A DNA stretch of 64,000 nt from Aegilops tauschii subsp. strangulata (Eukaryota > Streptophyta > Magnoliopsida > Poales > Poaceae), in contig NC_053039.3 in the NCBI RefSeq assembly GCF_002575655.3, forward strand, positions 222,537,622 through 222,601,621. The letters are read 5' to 3'. The notes beneath the pieces are model-generated. The model made no database searches and was not told where the DNA came from. It saw nothing but the letters and a program-made list of their open reading frames with translations. Position 1 is the stretch's first letter. Each line of letters begins with the position of its first letter. This document shows positions 32,852 through 44,997 of this stretch, one piece after another. Position numbers and translations under genes: made by a program.

Positions 32852-35293
32852 CTAATGGGCAAATAAGTTTTTGAGTCTCTGGCCACTTGATGTTTCGAAA
32901 ACAAATTCAGCTTCTGCGGAGACTTTGTCATTTAGGCTTAGACGCTTGCGGTGATCAGCACGCCATTCATTGTTGTGCCAGAGAACGCCAAACCTCATTA
33001 CCTTGAGCACACTTGCCTCCAGAACAAAGAACCTGGCCAATTTAATCTCAGATGTGCTGCCTCGGTAGTCGATCAAATCAATTTCTGTAACATGGAGATC
33101 AAGGCATTCGATGAGATTGTTATAGTGCAGCACATTTTTCACTTTCGGGTCTTTTTTATCTGCAAAAGAAGAGAACATATTAGAGCAGCTGGCTGTATAA
33201 GATTGCCGTGTCATCAAGAGGTACCAATATCATTCGCTCATACGATAGGGTTGGTTGGCTAGTGATATTTTTTCACTCTCTCTCTCTCTTTCTCTTTACT
33301 CTCATTTACCTAGGAGTACGTGAAGAGCTTGGGCATTTGTTGCCTTCCACTATGTGGTCGATGCCATATTTCGCAAAAGTATGCCACATAATACGCATCA
33401 ATGTCAAATCAAAAGATTTTGGCACCGCTCTCGCGATGTGAGAGAGTTGGCACCGCTGTGCACACAGACCCACATGTATGAACAGATCAATCAAACCAAC
33501 TACACCATCCTCTCACTCTCCCAAACAAGTGTTATTTTATTGCCTCAGTCCTCTCTCTCTCTCCCACGCAAGTGTTTTTTCATTGCGTGAGTTAATTTGG
33601 CACCGGAGCAAAGTAGGTGGTCCAGATTGGGGCACCAGGTGAGCAATGGAGGGGCATCGATGCCAAATGCATCACAAGTGAATTTGGCACGTGTTTTGGA
33701 CTACATAGTGGAGGGCCGTTATAGCCCACTTTTGTACTACCTCTTATTTAGTATAAAATTTTGACCATATATTTATGTAAGAAAATGCCAATGCACTAAA
33801 AATTACACCATTTGAAATTATGTTCAAATACGAATCCAACGATATAGTTCTTAGTGACATGCATTAACATTTTGTCAGTTAAATCTATGGTCAAATTTTG
33901 ATACTACAAAATAGGAAGAGTAAACTAGGACGGAGGTAGTACTTGCTCTTAGGGTAACCATAGAGTTACTGGAGTAGTCTAACTTACTTTCCACTATGAC
34001 TAGCCTAGGCTACTATAGTAGTACAACAACAAAATGATGCAGGTGATCACATGAGAAAAAATACTAAAAACATTTCTTTCGGTGCAGTGCGTAGATGCAG
34101 TTTTGAACACTACACTTGTCATCGTAATTTGGGAAAATTATGAAAAATTTGAGCTACGTTGTGATTACCATTTACTAATAGGAAAGAAGTTTCACCTCGA
34201 TGAGTAGCTTCTCCGTGCAGGAAAGCATGTAAGGAATCCAACAACTTGATCCAGATTGGGGCCGATAGATTTTATTGCCAAGATCTTCACTGTGCGCATA
34301 GACTGGGTCAAGCTTGTGGGAATCATTTTCTTGAAGACGATCGTAAATACATCAAGAAGAAATTTAAAAATGTGAATTTCAAGAAGACGGAGAAGAAGAT
34401 GAGTGATGTACCTGAACGATTACGGATCCAATAAAGAGTTCGGAGAATTTGGCAGACGAGTGCACCAACGTTGTCAATTTCGGTGCGTCAATGACCCTGA
34501 TTTTTGTTGGACTTTCTAGATCCGATACAAGCAATCTCTCAAGGAAAGGCGCATTATCAATGACCATAACGTGGAATAGCTGGAGTGATCTCTTCCCAAT
34601 TGATGTCTTGCTGCGGGGCCAGCAAGACACATAAATCCATCGGAGATTCGTCGAGGCGATGTGGCGGCTAATGAACCCGTGGATCTGCTCAAGACGAAGG
34701 TACTCGAGCGTAGTACAGCTGCGGAGCAGGTGCTCCATAGCCTTCTTCGAGATGACAACGTCGAAGAGGTCGAGCTGCTTGAGTTGAGGGAGAAGAAGGG
34801 CGGGTGCAGCATTAATCTGGGGAAGATAGCAGGAGCTGAAGCTGGCGCGGCGCAGCGTTGGCGCGAGGCGGAGCGCGGACGGCGGCAGAGAGCGACATCG
34901 TCCAGCTTCAAAGCTGAGCTCCTCGAGCTGATCGAGGGCGGGGGATAAGAACCACTCGTCGAACTTGGGTTGGACCTTGCAGTTGGTACTGAACATGCAG
35001 ATGTCAAGGCGTCTGGCTGGCCCAGGGTGCGATGAAAGGATCTTGGAGACTGCGGCCATGCGTTTGCAATCCCCATCGCAGAGGCAGCTATCAACGGTGA
35101 GGTTGAGGGGGACGCGGCGCGAGAGGGGGCGCCACCGCTGGGAGAGCAGGGCGGTCCGTACGGCAGATTTGGTGGGGAGGAGGCCGATGATGACGAGCAG
35201 CATGTCGTCAGGGAGGCTGCTGATGAAGTCCAGGCTCGCTGGATGCGGTTTTGGCTCGAGCCGCCTTCGCTTGTTGGCTGCCTCGCCGTCCAT
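32852..35293 (-). pseudogene. F-box/LRR/FBD gene with a damaged middle exon
   Basis: Exon 1 35293-34412 (294 codons): MDGEAANKRRRLEPKPHP, then an F-box (LDFISSLPDDMLLVIIGLLP, TKSAVRTALLSQRW) and leucine-rich segments (LEELSFEAGRC, LEYLRLEQIHGF, LERLLVSDLESPTKIRVIDA). The donor is CAG|GTAC. Exon 2, about 34329-34196, resumes in phase (KMIPTSLTQSMRTVKILAIK, then PNLDQVVGFLTCFP), but one base is missing after CFP, which shifts the frame away from the expected EKLLIE. Exon 3 33159-32852 (acceptor TTTTGCAG) encodes an FBD domain (FFVLEASVLKVMRFGV). F-box/LRR/FBD proteins serve as substrate receptors of SCF ubiquitin ligases. Exon 3 phase also fails to match exon 2, so the copy is probably non-functional. 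Confidence 0.75.
33737..33939. mobile_element. Stowaway MITE in second intron of F-box gene
   Basis: About 203 bp with inverted ends CTACCTC at the left and GAGGTAG at the right, extending as CTACCTCTTATTTAG against CTACCTCCGTCCTAG. TA directly flanks both ends (33735-33736 and 33940-33941). AT-rich and non-coding; typical of Tc1/mariner-derived Stowaway. Confidence 0.8.
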
Positions 35294-35679
35294 CTCAACC
35301 GGCGGCGACACCGGTGTACATGTGTGCTGGTGTGTGTTGTGTGCTGGGTGTGCGCGATTGCGTCCTTCTGTGCATGCCGCCGTGCAGTGGTGAATTGTGC
35401 GCGAGTGCGTCCTCCACACGGAAGAAGTGTGTCCTCAATGCGCCCTCAATTTACTAGCGTGCGGGGTGCTACCCCGAGTGGTTTCAACTTTGTTTACTTC
35501 ACCGCGTGTCAGATGGGCCTCTAGTTTACTTATTTTCACCCACTGCCACATGGGCCAGCACACGAAGATACAGAACATGAGCTGACAAGGCAGCATGTGG
35601 ACTGGTTGACCGGTCAACTAAACAATATACGGAGCTATACGCTGACACAGTGAGCGTATAATCCATCGGTATAGAGTGT
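35294..35679. other. 5' flank of the F-box gene
   Basis: Upstream of the minus-strand F-box gene. It contains a possible 5' leader and promoter, but no clear TATA box could be assigned. Open frames here are short and not conserved. Confidence 0.4.
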
Positions 35680-37935
35680 TAGTGTGAGAGGGGAGGCCCG
35701 TGAGAGATAGCAGAGAGACAGAGAGAGAGAAAGAGCTTTTCCCTCCGTTCGATAATGTAGTTCCAACATTTTTTTTTAAAGTCAAACTTTTGAAACTTTG
35801 ACCAAGTTTATAAAGAAATTACTTACATCTACAATACCAAAGATAAATGATAGTATGAAGTAAGTACATGTTGTGATGAATCTAATGATCTTTCCAGATG
35901 TAAATGTTTTTCTCCACATATACCTGGTCAAACTTTTCTGAGGTTTGACTTTTCAAAACATTCATATGCTTATGGATGTGAGAGAGTCCCTAACTAGAGA
36001 GAGAGAGAAATAGAAAGAGTGAGTGAAAAAGTGTGTGTGCGTGTGTGAAAGAGACATGGACAACACTCGATAAAAGTTGAGAAAAAACATGTGTGTCTTA
36101 TGCAAACATATCACACATGCATCTTCGACAACGGAGGCAAGGTGAGGAAATAGTGTGTGGTTGTTTGCAACCGAGAGAGCAAGACCCCTAGCATGTGGCC
36201 AAGAGGGGTCTGACAAACAAGGGAGAGAGGTCGAGAGAGACGGACGGAGAAAATGCAGACATGGGGAGGAGAGAGTGTATGTTTGTCATAGAGAGGTCCC
36301 CTGGAGATCGTGATGGGACTACATGGGTGGGAGATCGAGTGACAAGGTGTGTGCGCGATAGAAGATACCCCGAGAGATATAGAGATAGACGTATGGATGG
36401 AAGGAGACAATACGTGTGTTCCTGATGGCTAGTGAGAGATAATCATACTTAGGGGGGAGTGCTTGCACCTATGATGGAGTGAGGGATTACTACTTATTAG
36501 GGGGGTGCATGTCACATAGAGAGAGAACAAGGGCGGAGAGTGTTGGATGGGTCTATATGTATAGCGTGAGCGAGACATGTGTATGTGTGAACCGGGGAGA
36601 TATAAAGTTTGAGAGAGATTGAGGAGCCCTGATAAGGCTGAGTGGTGCGTCAGATAACTGAGAGGGGGAAAGAGATATTCCATCCGCTCGATAATGCAGT
36701 GCATGTAATTTTTTTAGAAGTCAAACTTTGGAAACTTTGATCAGGTTTACACAAATGTTATTTATATCTTCAATACCAAAGATACATCAAACGAAACTAC
36801 ATCTCATGGTGAATCTAATGGTATATGTTTTCCGTTCCAGATGTAATTGTTTTTCTCCACGTACATGGTCAAACTTTGTAATGTTTGACTTTTCAATAAA
36901 TCAATATGCTATGGACCGAGGAGAGTGCCTAAGTCGAGAGGGATCAAGTGCGTGTGAAGGAGAATGATTAAGTGTGGAAAAAGAGTATGTGTGTGAAAGA
37001 GAAAGTGACAAGAAACGATAAATTAGAGAGAGTGTGTGTTTTTTTGTTTCTTAGGCGAACATATCACGCATGCATCTCCAAGATAGAAAAGCGAGGCGAG
37101 GAGATACACGAAGATAGCTAGTGTGTGATTGTTTGCAATGGAGAGAGACACCCCTATAGCACATGTCCAATAGAGGTCTGGCCAACAAGGAACAAAGGTC
37201 GAGAGGGACACATGGAGAACATGGACGCATGGGGAGGGCGAGAGGGTGTGTTTGTGATAGAGAGACCCCCTCGAGATCGTGAGGGGACTATATGTGTGGG
37301 AGATCGAGGGAGGTGCGTGCGTGATAGAAAGATGCCCCGAGAGAAATCGAGATAGACCATGCACATGTTTGTGATGGAGACTAAGATAAGCTAGTCATAT
37401 ACATATAGGGGGGGACTGTGTGTGCCTACAATTAAGTGAGAGACCATCATACTTGGCTAGCTAGGCATGAGATTGTGTGTGTGTGCGTGTGAGATGGAGA
37501 GAGAACGAGGGAGAGAGATAGAGTTTTAGATGGGCCTATCGAGTGCGAGTGAGATATGCATGTGTATGTGTGACCCAGGTAGATGGAGAGTTTGAGAGAG
37601 AGGGGGAAGAGCTCCGAGACGACAGAGTGGTGCGTGAGAGAGTTACGGGCAACGAGCCAAGGAATTTGTGTGCGTACGATGAGTGCACCCAAGATATCTA
37701 GCTTGGACTAGAGAATCATACATAGTGTGCGAGAGAGACCTATAGATGGAGTATATATGCATGCGAACTAGAAAGACCCCCCCCCCCCCACGCACACACA
37801 CAAAGAGAGAGAGAGATGGATAGAAAGAGAGAGGACCAACAAGGTTTGTGTGTTGGATGCGTGCGACAGAATTGAAGATTGTCGGCGAGAGAGAGAGAGA
37901 GAGAGAGAGAGAGCAGGAGTCCGAGAGAGGGGGAG
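35680..37935. repeat. GA-rich satellite-like region with a ~930-bp tandem duplication
   Basis: GAGAGA- and GTGTGTG-rich sequence. Unit 1 (about 35740-36660) and unit 2 (about 36665-37450) share the same order: a block with GTCAAACTTT.GAAACTTTGA and CAATACCAAAGATA, a GGTCAAACTTT..GTTTGACTTTTC block, TGCAAACATATCACACATGC-type sequence, GTTTGCAA.GGAGAGA, and GAGAGACCCCC. A third partial, diverged piece extends to 37935. The VTCAAAGTTT-type block resembles the ends of old Stowaway MITEs. Frames here are low complexity; no gene. Confidence 0.7.
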
Positions 37936-38555
37936 GTCGCGTTTTATGCATCAAAGACTGATATAAACCATGTTTCGATATAAACTTGCAGTCAAATATT
38001 TAAATTGGAGAACATGTTGTCTGCAATCCACACATGAACGGATATATGCGTATATCAAACAAGTTCATTAATTTGACTTTCAACATGTTCATGGAGTACT
38101 ATAATATTGTACAACATGCTATTCGATTGAGGTGTTCAATTTTGGATTTAGTTCACTATTTTGACCTGGTTAACGAGCTATTTCATTGAATCGAGATATT
38201 TCATTTTGGGTTTGATTCCCGTTTTTGAGTGGGTCAACTATTTGTCATATAGTAAATCGCTAGCAACGAGCATGTAAAAACACATTACTCCCGAGCATCA
38301 TCTCTCCATCTGAAAAAGAAGTGGCAAGCTAATGTTTCAAAATTTGATTCGAATCGACTTGGTAAGGTAGACGTGGATGCTCGTTCTCCCAAATTTTGAA
38401 AGAACCATTAAACATCCTCTTCTCGGTGGAATTCGCCCGAGCAAATAAATGGGAGACGCGAAATTACCGTCCTATGTGGGAGACGCATTAATTGGCCCGT
38501 TGTACATCGAGGGTAGGTTTGTAACTTCATCCAAGCGCACCTTCTCCTCGGCCGA
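37936..38555. other. AT-rich spacer
   Basis: No gene recognised. It separates the GA-rich tract from the captured multi-exon gene region. Confidence 0.5.
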
Positions 38556-38569
38556 AATGACATGTGCCG

Positions 38570-38730
38570 AATAATTCATAAACCATGATCGGCAAAACAC
38601 ACTCTCCTTGCCCGAAATAGCTCGCGCCCACTATTTCAAAACACACTCTCCTCGCCCGAAATCGCTCGCGCCCACTATATTTCAAAACACGCCCTCCTCG
38701 CCCGAAATCGCTCCCGCCCACTATTTGGGG
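38570..38730. repeat. Short tandem repeat CTCGCCCGAAATCGCTC
   Basis: Four copies of a roughly 45-bp unit with core CTCCTCGCCCGAAATCGCTCG followed by GCGCCCACTATTT. They lie upstream of the multi-exon gene. Confidence 0.7.
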
Positions 38731-38859
38731 AGAAGCAAAGTTACTCTAATATCCCCGACCCTCAGTACACAGACCCAAGCCGAGAAGCCTAAAGGCAGGG
38801 GTAGAACTGTAACTCCCCCTCACATTTCAGACAAATACGTCCGTAAAACATGGTTCCAC

Positions 38860-39345
38860 TCCCCTCCCAATTCCCCCCCCCCCCCATTCATACCTCGTGG
38901 GCGCCAAATCACCTTCTCCCCGGAAGCTCCCTTCTCCCGAGCCGCGAAACCTCAACCCCTCCTCCATGGCGCCCCCACCGCACCAATTTCACAGCCACCC
39001 TCCTCCCTAATGCCGAAGACACTGTCCATTTGCCGTCGTGCACTGGGCCGTGTGCCTCTTACTTCATGCTGCTGGAGCTGCCTCGACGACGGCCGCGTGA
39101 ACCGTACCGGAGCCGACTCACCCCAGCCGTTGTTCACGGCGCCGGAGCGGCTCCAACTTCGGATCCGTCCAGAGTCCCGGCGTTGCTTCCCCATAGCCGT
39201 CGACCGTCGCAACATCGCGGTTTCCCTGCCGCCCGTGGCAACCGCAACCGCGCCGGCCGCACCGACTCGGCAGCTGGACCTGCCTACTTCACCATGCAGC
39301 CAGATAGGTCGCACCCTCATCTCAAATCACTTTATTTAGGCGTCA
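38860..39345 (+). other. GC-rich possible 5' exon
   Basis: GC-rich block with long frames in several phases, ending at CAGATAG|GTCGCACCCTCATCT, which is nearly repeated at the end of the exon at 40078. An ATG at 38967 is followed within 15 codons by a stop, so the reading frame cannot be fixed. It may be the first exon or promoter of the gene at 39860-43422. Confidence 0.35.
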
Positions 39346-39859
39346 GTTGTCTGAATTTTTATTCTGGGCCAATCGATTCCCAATGGGAAGCAGCACCCCT
39401 TGAGGCGGCGGAACTCCTAGGCTGCCGGTTGGCTGGTGTCTAACGTAAGGGTGCGGGGCCGCAAGTTCGCCGCGGAAGCAGCGCTTAGATGGCTATCTTA
39501 GAGTTGCGTGGGTTGAAGATACTGCCGCCGTGGAATCTGGATGACGGGGAGTCTTTATGGATTGGCCCCGGGGCGGCGCAACCACGGCAGTGCGGTGGGG
39601 CCGGGAGCGGGGTTTTGGCCGGGGCCACGGACGGCGGAGGCAAGCTGCTCTGCCGTTGGTCGCTGGCTCTTCGGGGAAGATTCCTAACAGTGTCAGCCGG
39701 GAGGCACAAGACGGCCATCAAGCCATCCGGCATAGATCAGACAGTACCAAAATAAAATAAAATCGTGTGACCCCAATTTAGTCTCAGTCAACAGACGTGT
39801 GACCATTCTCATACCTTGTTGTTGATCTCTTAGTGTATTTCTTCATATCAAAGAGATGT
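39346..39859. other. GC-rich intronic or intergenic piece
   Basis: Between the possible 5' exon and the first supported exon. A GC-rich stretch (39400-39720) gives open frames on both strands, with no family recognised. Confidence 0.35.
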
Positions 39860-41152
39860 GTCATTCTTAACATTATGCATTATCTGCATCTTCAGCCACA
39901 CCATCTTCCGACTCACCGCAGCTGCTCCAACAAGGGACGCATACACCAGAAGGGAGCTATAGTCCCCACTCAACAGTTCCCTGCATCGAATGCGCGTGCC
40001 CGACATGGACAGCCACAACAACTGCAGGGCCATCGACAAGTCAGCACATGATGCTCACTCCTATGGATGGCGGCCAGATAGGTTGTACCCTCATCTTACT
40101 TGTGTGCAACATTTATGTCTTTGTTATTCATCTAAGCATGGAAAATAGATTATCACATTTCACTGTATATTCATGCTGATCTCTTACGGGTCTTGTTCAG
40201 GAGTTAACGCTGTTCCATAGTTCAGCTAAGATACTTGTTCTTTAGGTAACGCTGTTCCATAGTTATCATCCGTCAGCCAATGCTATCCCACAGGCTGGTG
40301 ATTATAGTATTATACCACTTCTAGTATTACCTATGTTGTTCTTTAATACTTTTGTGTGACATCTAGTTAATCTCGAGTACAAACAATACATATTCTGTAG
40401 TTTTCATCTGTGTTCTCCCTTTAGTTTTTGAGACCTATTGCTACTAGTTAACCCCAGTCCTACTATTTATGTCATCCCCTACAGGCACTCATTACATAAA
40501 TCTAACTACTAGTTGTCTTCCATGCATGTCAGATATAATTGCACACACTGATATATCCACAAGAACCTCACGGAGCAATGTAAAGGCCAATAAACTTGAT
40601 GTCAATGATACTCAATATGATGGAACATGTAAAGGCAGTTCTTCAGAAGACTTGCAGAAAGATGTTGAATTTTCTTCACCCCAAAGGGTCCTTGATCTAA
40701 CTTGGCCCGTGATATGGGTACAACATGCATATAATGTCCTAGAGTATATCCACTCTGTTGCAATGCCATGTGCTTAGCATGCTGATCATGCATGTAAATA
40801 TGTCATGCTTTCCTTTTTTCAGTACCTATTCCATTCATGATAACATGTTTTCAAATGCAAGTACTGTCATTCTACTCTATTGCAATGCCATCTGCTTAAT
40901 TTGGACATCATGCTTCTAAATATCTTATGCATTGTTATTCATCAGTATGTACTTCATCTGTCTACCATACCATGTTTTTTTACATTGAAGTGCTCTTCTA
41001 GTGCTCTGTTGCAATGCCATCTTAGTTTCCCAATCATACACATGTATGTTGCCTTAGTTTTTTCTGTACGTATTCCGCTAGCATACAGTTTTACATTCAA
41101 CTAGTGTTTTTTTACTGTGTTGTCCTGTCGTATCCCTAGCTCTTACACCATA

Positions 41153-41251
41153 CTCCATCCGTCCGGATTACATGTTGCCGAAATGGATAAAAAAGGATGT
41201 ATCTAGAACTGAAATATGCCTAGACCCGTCCATTTTTTCGGATGGAGGGAA
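41153..41251. mobile_element. Stowaway MITE, unit A
   Basis: About 99 bp, beginning CTCCATCCGTCCGGATTACA and ending in TTTCGGATGGAGGGA, with TA flanking each side. It shares its internal sequence with 42010-42110. Confidence 0.8.
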
Positions 41252-42009
41252 TACATGTCAATATGTCATGCCTTTCTATTCTTCAGTACCTATTCCATCT
41301 CTCTGCTGTAGCATGTTTTATAATTGAAGCACCATTCTTCTATACAAGGCATGCAAGGGGAAGACGACTATGTTAGAATCTGAAGGGTTACAAACTAGGT
41401 CTTTGCAAAAGATCCAAACGCCAGGAGATAATAAACCAACTCCAGTTTTTATAGATACTGCTCCAGCACACAAAGAAACCCAACTCCTACTGATAATAAG
41501 CAGATTCCAGTGGTCAAAGAACTAGTCTGCTCCAGTCCAGCAAAAATATGTCAACTCCATTCTAAGAAGCGTGTGCGTATCCTTGCATCTATAGCATGCT
41601 GATCATATTTTCTACATGTTTCTTACCCATCTCTCTTTTAGAAAATAAGCTTAACAGATAGAAGAATTTCTGCACTGGTATCATCTGTGAGGAAAGATTC
41701 TTGCAGGAATTCTCTGTACTCCAATGCAGATGTAAGTACCTATTGTATATCACTATATTTTTATATCAGCATGTATTTTGTTAATCGGCGTGAATCCAAC
41801 CTTTATCTGATCTAAATTTAGTTGTAGCAAAATGTATGATTAAAGGCCACAATGTTGATTTTTGTAAGGAAAACTGCTTGGTAGTTTTGCATCCTGGACT
41901 GCATGAGTGTACTATCTCATATCAGTGGGTTTGATAACTTTGGTTCTGCAGTGGGTTTTCAGTGTTTTTTACTGTGTTGTCCTGTCGTATCTCTAGCTCT
42001 TACATCATA

Positions 42010-42110
42010 CTCCCTCCGTCCGGATTACATGTCGCAGAAATGGATAAAACTGGATGTTTCTAGAACTAAAATACGCCTAGACCCATCCATTTATTTCCGG
42101 ATGGAGAGAA
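42010..42110. mobile_element. Stowaway MITE, unit B
   Basis: About 101 bp, beginning CTCCCTCCGTCCGGATTACA and ending TTCCGGATGGAGAGAA, flanked by TA. It was carried along by the tandem duplication, so it is not an independent insertion. Confidence 0.8.
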
Positions 42111-43559
42111 TACATGTCAATATGTCATGCCTTTCTATTCTTCAGTACCTATTCCATCTCTGTTGTAGCATGTTTTATAATTGAAGGACCATTCTTCTAT
42201 ATAAGGCATGCAAGGGGAAGACGACTATGTTAGAATCTGAAGGGTTACAAACCAGGTCTTTGCAAAAGATCCAAACACCAGGAGATAATAAACCAACTCC
42301 ATTTTTCATAGATACTGCTCCAGCAGAGAGAAACCCAACTCCCACTGATAATAAGCAGATTCCAGTGGCCAAAGAACTAGTCCGCTCCAGTCTAGCAAAA
42401 GAATGTAAACTCCATTCTAAGAAGCGTGTGCGTATCCTCGCATCATGAAATTTTATAGCATTTTGATCATATTTTCTACATGTTTCTTACCCATCTCTGT
42501 TTTAGAAAATAAGGTTAAATGATAGAAGACTTCCTTCATTGGGATTGTATTCAAGGAAAATATCTTGAGGGAATTCTCTGTGCTCCAATGCTGATGTAAG
42601 TACCTATTGTATATCACTATATTTTTACATCAGCATGTATTTTGTTAATCGGCGTGAATCCAACCTTTGTCTGATCTAAAATTAGTTGTAGCAAAATGTT
42701 AAAGGTGCCAATGTTGATTTTTGTAAAGAAAACTACCTGGTAGTTTTGCATACTGAGCTTCATGAGTGTACTATCTCATATCATGCACATTACTGAATTG
42801 TAGTGCTGCTCTGGTTGCCCATTCATTCATTGTGTCAATGTTGCTTTCGTATTACCTTACCTGGCTGATGATAGCTGTGCCATATTGTGTTAATTTGGTG
42901 TTGGCTAGTTGCCCAAACGTTCGTTGTGCCAATGTTGCTTTCCTATTATGTGACATGGTCAATGATAGCAATGCTAGTCTCTTAATTTGGTGCAGGCTGC
43001 TGAAGATAAGAAGACAAACTCTGAAAACAGCAAGGCAACACCATTGTTTCTTTCCAATAAATCTAGGCCAGGTAATATGTCAATAACTCATGATTAATCT
43101 GTTTGGTTCCCCTCCTAATTTATGTTATGATGCAGTGGTTGAGACACTCTCCACTATCAATAATACAAGCCTGCCAAAATCACCATCTGAATCTGTTCAG
43201 TATCCTCTGTCTCGAATGCAACGGAAAAAATGTATGTTTGTGAACCAATTAATGGCTGAAGGAATGATGGAAATGGTGGAGGAATCAGAGATGCTGAGTC
43301 GTGCGACACAACAACTGATCAATGTTTTCAGAGACAGTGTAGCAAAGCAGCAAGAACTTGCCCACATGCTTATGGGCGTCATCCGTGCTGAGGTTGCAGA
43401 TTGTGACGTTGTAGATCGTTAGGTTCTGTTCATTTATTTGCACTGGCATCAATCTTTGATTGCCCAGTGGATGTAATTTCCTGTAATATATGCTGGATGT
43501 GTAATGTTTTTCCCTGTATGTCGTACCTTTGCTTGATCGGTTTTGGTCCTGTGCATAAT

Positions 43560-44580
43560 TTCTCGTCGTAATGGGCTCAAATTATCTAATTTGGCCTAAA
43601 GACACATACGAACTTTAGTGGGCCCATTAAGTTAATGGGCCGTTACCAGGCCGAAAGTTAATGGTCGGCCCTCTTAACTCCCGGGTCGTTAACAGGCTGA
43701 CATCGAAGCGGGCAACAGGTGGGCCCAATTGATTTCACGGGCCGTTAACAGGCCGTTACTAAGTTCGGGCTACATATGGCCTAACTATACTGTGGGCCTT
43801 TAGCAGGCCGAAAGAGACAGCGGGCTTGTACTGGACCATGAAGAGCATGGGCCGCTAAGAGGCCGAAAGTCAGGTCATATTGTAAATGGCCCAACTGTGT
43901 TGTGGGCCTTTAGCAGGCCGAGAGAGAAACCGGGCTGGTATTTGACCATGAAGGGCATCGACCGTTAAAAGGCCAAAACTCAGGTCCGACTACAAATGGC
44001 CCAACTCATTTATGGTCCGTTAACAGGCTGAAAGGCACACAGGGCCGGGAATTGGCCCAACACTTAAATGGGTCGCTAAAAGGCCAAAACTCAGGTCCGA
44101 CTACAAATGGCCCAACAGATATATGGGCCGTCACTAGGCTGAAAGACACACCGGGCCAGAAATTGGCCCAACACTTAAATGGGTCGCTAAAAGGCCGAAA
44201 CTCAGGTCCGACTACAAATGGCCCAACTGATTTATGGGCCGTGAACAGGCTGAAAGACACACTGGTCCGGAAATTAGCCCAATATTTAAATGGGTCGCTA
44301 AAAGGCCGAAAGATGTACATCGTGAAAATTGGCCCATCCACTGAATGGGCCGTTAACAGGCCGAAATCTCATCGGGCCGATATTGAGCCCAAATATATAG
44401 CGGGCTGTTAACGGGCTCGAACTGACGATGGGCTGCAATGGTGTCAAATCTTTAACGGGCCGTTGACGGGCCGAATTGGCACATCTCGTATGGGCCGTGG
44501 GCTTAAATGGACCTGACACAAGTAGGCCTTATATGGGCCGGCCTGCTATTTTTTACTAGGCCGGCCTTTTTCACCGGAAT
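43560..44580. repeat. CACTA1 right subterminal repeats (GGGCCGTTAACAGGCC)
   Basis: About twenty copies of GGGCCGTTAACAGGCCGAAA and close variants at 40-60 bp spacing, many with a longer shared unit of about 120 bp (CAACACTTAAATGGGTCGCT blocks near 44068, 44172 and 44282). This is the usual architecture of a CACTA subterminal region. The motif holds a GTTAAC core and partial dyad symmetry. Confidence 0.75.
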
Positions 44581-44997
44581 GGGCCACTGTTGGGCCGTGC
44601 CACGTGTCGACCTATCATAGGCGCCTCCTGTCCAATGAGTGGATGACATCTGTCCCAACGGTGAGGCAACACGTGTTTCCTCCGGCCAATGATGATTTTA
44701 CACGTGGAAAATCCCCATTGGTCCGGGCTGTTAACGGGTTATCGGATCCAAAACCAGACGTGATAGCTTAACGGCGTTCCATTACGGTGGATGCCACGTG
44801 TCGGTCACCCTTGATGAAAGCACTTCTGTGACGCGCGATTTATCGTCATGGAAGTGGACACTTCCGTGATGATAATTTTGGTAATGTCATGGAACACTTC
44901 TACGACAGCACAGGTATGACTATCTTGATTCTGTCATAAATTTGTCATGGATGTACATGCATGACAGAAAACGGGACCTACTGTGACAAACACGTAT
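44581..44997. other. CACTA1 right subterminal region
   Basis: Unique-looking sequence with recurring CACTTC.GTGA and TGTCATGGA motifs that also occur near the left end of CACTA1. No gene. Confidence 0.5.

Larger units (their letters stand above)
41104..42785 (+). repeat. ~858-bp tandem duplication containing exon pair and MITE
   Basis: Unit A is about 41104-41925 and unit B about 41962-42785. Both start GTTTTTTACTGTGTTGTCCT and end CATGAGTGTACTATCTCATA; the landmark TGTCCTGTCG lies at 41121 and 41979, an offset of 858. Each unit carries one Stowaway MITE, a long exon and a short exon with identical splice sites. Confidence 0.88.
39860..43422 (+). pseudogene. Unrecognised multi-exon gene with duplicated exon pair
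   Basis: Exons inferred from splice signals and open frames: 39860-40078 (SSDSPQLLQQGTHTPEGSYS), 40531-40686 (SRSNVKANKLDVNDTQYDG), exon pair A (about 41354-41577 and 41642-41730), exon pair B (about 42212-42432 and 42506-42597), about 42995-43070 (AAEDKKTNSENSKATPLF), and a last exon 43135-43422 (VETLSTINNTSLPKSPSESV to CDVVDR, stop). The C-terminus is helical (MMEMVEESEMLSRATQQLIN). Pair A is frameshifted in its first member but reads through in its second (DRRISALVSSVRKDS); pair B reads through in its first member but has TGA in its second. No family was recognised. The protein is Ser/Lys-rich, perhaps nuclear. Confidence 0.5.

Noticed and set aside
34246..34434. Plus-strand frame across the F-box middle exon
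   Set aside because: It is the antisense shadow of exon 2 of the minus-strand F-box/FBD gene.
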